Shown: positions 41,867 through 44,472 of the stretch, in pieces
Position numbering within the stretch: the stretch's first letter is position 1
Layout: the number at the start of each line of letters is the position of its first letter
Assembly (NCBI RefSeq): GCF_000336995.1
Contig: NZ_AOJI01000011.1
Location: forward strand, 1 to 44,472
DNA length: 44,472 bases
Direction of reading: 5' to 3'
DNA from: Halorubrum aidingense JCM 13560
GTDB lineage: Archaea > Halobacteriota > Halobacteria > Halobacteriales > Haloferacaceae
Notes under the pieces: model-generated
Database searches by the model: none
Seen by the model: only the letters and a program-made list of their open reading frames with translations
Told to the model about the DNA's origin: nothing
Program-made: the position numbers and the translations under genes

Positions 41867-41995
41867 ATGACTGCAGTATTAAGTACCGAGAACCGAGTCC
41901 GGTCGCATCCCGATGAGGATGTTGGCGGCGACGACGAACGGGCGCGACTCGAAGGTGACGGGAAAGCTGCTGTGGTCGATGCAGAACACAACTAA
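41867..41995 (+). CDS. Possible 42-aa leader ORF of the S-layer gene
   Basis: The ATG at 41867 gives MTAVLSTENRVRSHPDEDVGG... and stops at 41995, three bases before the S-layer ATG. The composition is acidic and polar with no signal peptide, in keeping with haloarchaeal proteins, and it lies entirely in the predicted 5' leader. It may be a translated upstream ORF that couples or tunes S-layer translation, or chance. The frame is open upstream to 41786, but that part precedes the transcript start. Confidence 0.45.
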   Translation: MTAVLSTENRVRSHPDEDVGGDDERARLEGDGKAAVVDAEHN

Positions 41996-41998
41996 ACA

Positions 41999-44472
41999 AT
42001 GACAAACGAAACAAACTATCGCACGAAGGCCAACGCGGTCTTCTTTGCGGCTATCATGGTGGTTTCCATGGTTGCAGTCGGCTTTGCGGCAGCGCCTGCT
42101 GCTGCAGTCGACGGCGACGATACCATCGAGTTTGAGGAGCAGGACCTCAGCGACGATGGAGAGGTAACGGCAACGATTACAGACGGAAACAACAGCACTC
42201 CGGTTGACGGTTCTGTTGTTGTCACCTACAACGATGGCTCCGATGAAATCGTTGCAGGTGTTTCAGATGTCTCCGAAGAGGGAGAAGTTACCATCGAAAT
42301 TGAAGATGCTGATGGTTTCCCCGGAGACCACACTGCTCACGTGACCAACACGTCTGCTTCTGCGCAGACTGTTGGTGAGCCGGTAGATGCCAGTGGTGTG
42401 CAGGATTCGGCTACGGCCCTCGTCAACGATGAAGACGTTGACCGAGTGGTCGCCGACGGAGACCTCCACGGTAACGAACTGGTCTTCCAGGGCCAGACGC
42501 TGCTCGTGACCGGTCTGAACGCCTCCGCGAACCCCACGCTTCAGGAGCGTGTCGATGACGAGACGACGCGTACCCGCGCACAGCTGTCCACGAATGCACA
42601 GGGTAACGTCATTGTCGAGACCGAAAACCGCGCAGAGGGTGACTACTTCCTCTCCGGTGCCGGCTCTTCTGGCACTTCCTCGAACACGTTCGAGGTCATT
42701 GCTCAGGACCTCTCCGTTGAGTTCGACGAGGATGAGGTCGACAACGAGGGCGACACCAATGTCGACTTCGACGTCGAATCCGACCTCCGGAGCGACTACT
42801 CGCTGACGATCACCGAGGCTGACGAGAGCCTCGACGCAGAGGACCTGGAACAGATCTTCGGTGACCTCGACGCTTCCGAAAGCGACGACAATGAAGTTAC
42901 GACGGATGCCGACATCGAAGACGGCACCTACTCGGCTAACTTCAGCGAGATCAACGCAGACGACTACGAGTTCGAATTCGAAGTCGTCGACACGACCGCT
43001 TCCGACACTGCGTCCATCACGGTGAACGAGGGCGAAGAAGGTGACGTCAGCCTTGGCGAGCAGATCGTCAACGAGAACCAGGGCGACGTTGCGGAAGTCA
43101 CCATGGAATTCGACGACGACGTCGACGAAGGAACACTCGTCATCGGTGACGAGGAAGACGTTGGCTACCAGGGCAACGTGACTGTCGATGCTGACGGTGA
43201 GGAAGAAGTGACGATCCGCTTCAACACCTACACCGCTGGCATGGATGGCGATGCATCTGCATCTGACAACAACGTTGTCTCGATTGCAGACGCTGACGAC
43301 TCTGATGCGGAGATCACCAGCTTCAGCCAGAACGAGGTTCGCGAGGGCGACGCCATCCTCGGTACGGGTGACTACGACCTGAGTGTGGCTGCCAGCGGCG
43401 ACGCTGCTGACACGCTCGAGAACCCGGATACTCTGGGGACGCTCGTGATCGAGCCGCGCGAAACGACGAACCAGCAGATCTGGACGGCTTCGAGTAGCAC
43501 CGTTGACGACATCCTCGACGCCGATGAGGATGAGCAGGTCGACGAGCTGACGAGCCAGATCGAGAACGACGCTGTCACGCAGACCGACTCGATCGCCTAC
43601 GACGAGGACGCCGACGAGGGCGACGTCGTCATTCACCAGTTCGAAGCGTCTGGTCTCTCGGGCCTCCTCGAGAGCACTGGCGAAGACGATGAAGCTGCCC
43701 AGGTTACTGATCTCCTCGACAACGGTGACGGGATCGATGACGACGATTCGCTTGACCTGCGTATCCGCGAGACTGAATCTTCGGCATCCGCGAATGCAGA
43801 GCGCAAGCAGCTGCAGGGAGATGCTCTCGCCAACGCAGAATTCGTTCTCGTTAGCGAAGAGACAGACCAGATCTTCGTTGCGTACAACATCGAAGACACG
43901 AACGTTGAAGAAGGCGAAGAGTACGACGCTCGCTTCCGCGTTCAGGACGAGCGCCTCCTCGACATCAGCGACGATGACCGCGAGGACTACACGACAACGG
44001 AACTCAAGAATGAGTTCTACCAGTCCGTGAACGCCGCCTTCGGTGTCGAAGAAGCAACCTTCGACTTCGCACAGGACCCCTACAACGTGACGAACGCTGA
44101 GGGTCAGGTTGTTGAAGGAACGACCAATGTCGCACCCGGCAGTGAAGTGACTGTCCGCGTGCGCTCGGACTCCGGTACGAGCCCGTCGTTCATCAAGACG
44201 GCTGAGGATGTCAACGTCGGCGCCGACGGCTCCTGGAATGCTGAATTCGACTTCAGCAACCAGAACGTCGACGACGAGTTCACCATCACCATCCGCAACA
44301 CGATCCTCGACGAGGATCCGGAAGTTGACGGAATGGTCGTCGAGCAGGTCGACGAGCCTGACGATGACGACTCCACGGACGACGACTCCACGGACGACGA
44401 CTCCACGGATGACGACTCCACGGACGACGACTCCACGGACGACGACTCCACGGATGACGACTCCACGGACGA
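41999..44472 (+). CDS. csg: S-layer glycoprotein (5' part, truncated by contig end)
   Basis: The 824 visible residues start MTNETNYRTKANAVFFAAIM with a typical haloarchaeal S-layer signal peptide ending near residue 36 (AAPAAA-VDGDD). The mature chain is very acidic and made of repeated beta domains, with Ig/BGTF-like stretches (TVDADGEEEVTIRFNTYTAG) and N-glycosylation sequons NNS/NST, NTS, NAS, NFS and NVT. The last visible part is a DDSTD repeat, the O-glycosylated Thr-rich spacer expected before a C-terminal PGF-CTERM anchor, which is missing here. It would be the main cell-wall lattice protein, cut and lipid-anchored by archaeosortase ArtA. Lower GC and regular codon use fit high expression. 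Confidence 0.9.
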   Translation, partial: MTNETNYRTKANAVFFAAIMVVSMVAVGFAAAPAAAVDGDDTIEFEEQDLSDDGEVTATITDGNNSTPVDGSVVVTYNDGSDEIVAGVSDVSEEGEVTIEIEDADGFPGDHTAHVTNTSASAQTVGEPVDASGVQDSATALVNDEDVDRVVADGDLHGNELVFQGQTLLVTGLNASANPTLQERVDDETTRTRAQLSTNAQGNVIVETENRAEGDYFLSGAGSSGTSSNTFEVIAQDLSVEFDEDEVDNEGDTNVDFDVESDLRSDYSLTITEADESLDAEDLEQIFGDLDASESDDNEVTTDADIEDGTYSANFSEINADDYEFEFEVVDTTASDTASITVNEGEEGDVSLGEQIVNENQGDVAEVTMEFDDDVDEGTLVIGDEEDVGYQGNVTVDADGEEEVTIRFNTYTAGMDGDASASDNNVVSIADADDSDAEITSFSQNEVREGDAILGTGDYDLSVAASGDAADTLENPDTLGTLVIEPRETTNQQIWTASSSTVDDILDADEDEQVDELTSQIENDAVTQTDSIAYDEDADEGDVVIHQFEASGLSGLLESTGEDDEAAQVTDLLDNGDGIDDDDSLDLRIRETESSASANAERKQLQGDALANAEFVLVSEETDQIFVAYNIEDTNVEEGEEYDARFRVQDERLLDISDDDREDYTTTELKNEFYQSVNAAFGVEEATFDFAQDPYNVTNAEGQVVEGTTNVAPGSEVTVRVRSDSGTSPSFIKTAEDVNVGADGSWNAEFDFSNQNVDDEFTITIRNTILDEDPEVDGMVVEQVDEPDDDDSTDDDSTDDDSTDDDSTDDDSTDDDSTDDDSTD
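44362..44472 (+). repeat. 15-base tandem repeat encoding DDSTD, cut by the contig end
   Basis: About seven units of GACGACTCCACGGAC/T run to the last base. They code for Asp-Asp-Ser-Thr-Asp, the acidic glycosylated spacer of the S-layer protein. Reads shorter than the repeat explain why the contig stops here. Confidence 0.92.

Noticed and set aside
42263..43636. A 457-codon minus-strand frame opposite the S-layer gene
   Set aside because: The plus strand has signal peptide, sequons and the DDSTD spacer. The antisense product has no features beyond mirrored acidic codons.

Overview
The window is high-GC DNA from a halophilic archaeon of class Halobacteria, most like Halorubrum. The signs are strongly acidic proteins, TATA elements about 27 bases before ATG/GTG starts (leaderless genes), archaeal or haloarchaeal marker genes (ribosomal protein L15e, thermosome, ABCE1, UbaA, dihydrofolate reductase of the Haloferax type) and an S-layer glycoprotein at the right end. 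It is an assembly contig, not a natural unit: bases 1-39 are a 454/Nextera adapter with the Tn5 mosaic end, and the right edge stops inside a 15-base coding repeat of the S-layer gene. Family names given as DUF numbers are from memory of haloarchaeal annotation, not from a search.

Layout. 40-5.9 kb: a truncated divergent gene, a secreted coiled-coil protein, a type IV pilin, a methyltransferase, a D-2-hydroxyacid dehydrogenase, small membrane proteins and a winged-helix regulator. 6.2-8.4 kb: an EMC6-like membrane protein coupled to the ribosome-recycling ATPase ABCE1. 8.5-13.4 kb: a four-gene overlapping operon (DUF4129, DUF7269-like, DUF58, DUF7519-like) facing a convergent MoxR ATPase. 13.6-20.2 kb: housekeeping genes, including TsaC/Sua5, a glutaredoxin paired with a cysteine-free redoxin, a CNNM/CorC transporter, a putative HExxH metalloprotease, a BNR-repeat protein, and a queuosine-precursor-type transporter overlapping a ribbon-helix-helix protein. 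21.2-30.9 kb: L15e, UbaA, RidA, tRNA-Ser(GGA), thermosome, alanine dehydrogenase/ornithine cyclodeaminase family protein, DHFR and PurL. 30.9-32.4 kb: an ABC ATPase without visible permease, behind a palindrome of the iron-regulator type.

32.5-41.0 kb is the most unusual region: two secreted proteins with N-terminal export signals of the DUF1102-like type, a membrane-anchored DUF7344-like HTH protein, a large secreted protein with CARDB and PGF-pre-PGF-like domains, a rhomboid protease, an ER/SipW-type signal peptidase I and a DUF5305 protein. I read it as a candidate surface-fibre or biofilm-matrix locus with its own processing enzymes, comparable in logic to bacterial TasA-SipW-TapA. 41.0-44.5 kb: tRNA-Gln(TTG), a long promoter region, a 42-codon ORF three bases before the S-layer glycoprotein gene, and the S-layer gene itself (5' part only).

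Intergenic spaces at 17.0-17.3 kb and 24.5-25.0 kb share a repeat element of about 0.1 kb with TTATAA-centred motifs; the first also holds a perfect 30-base palindrome.
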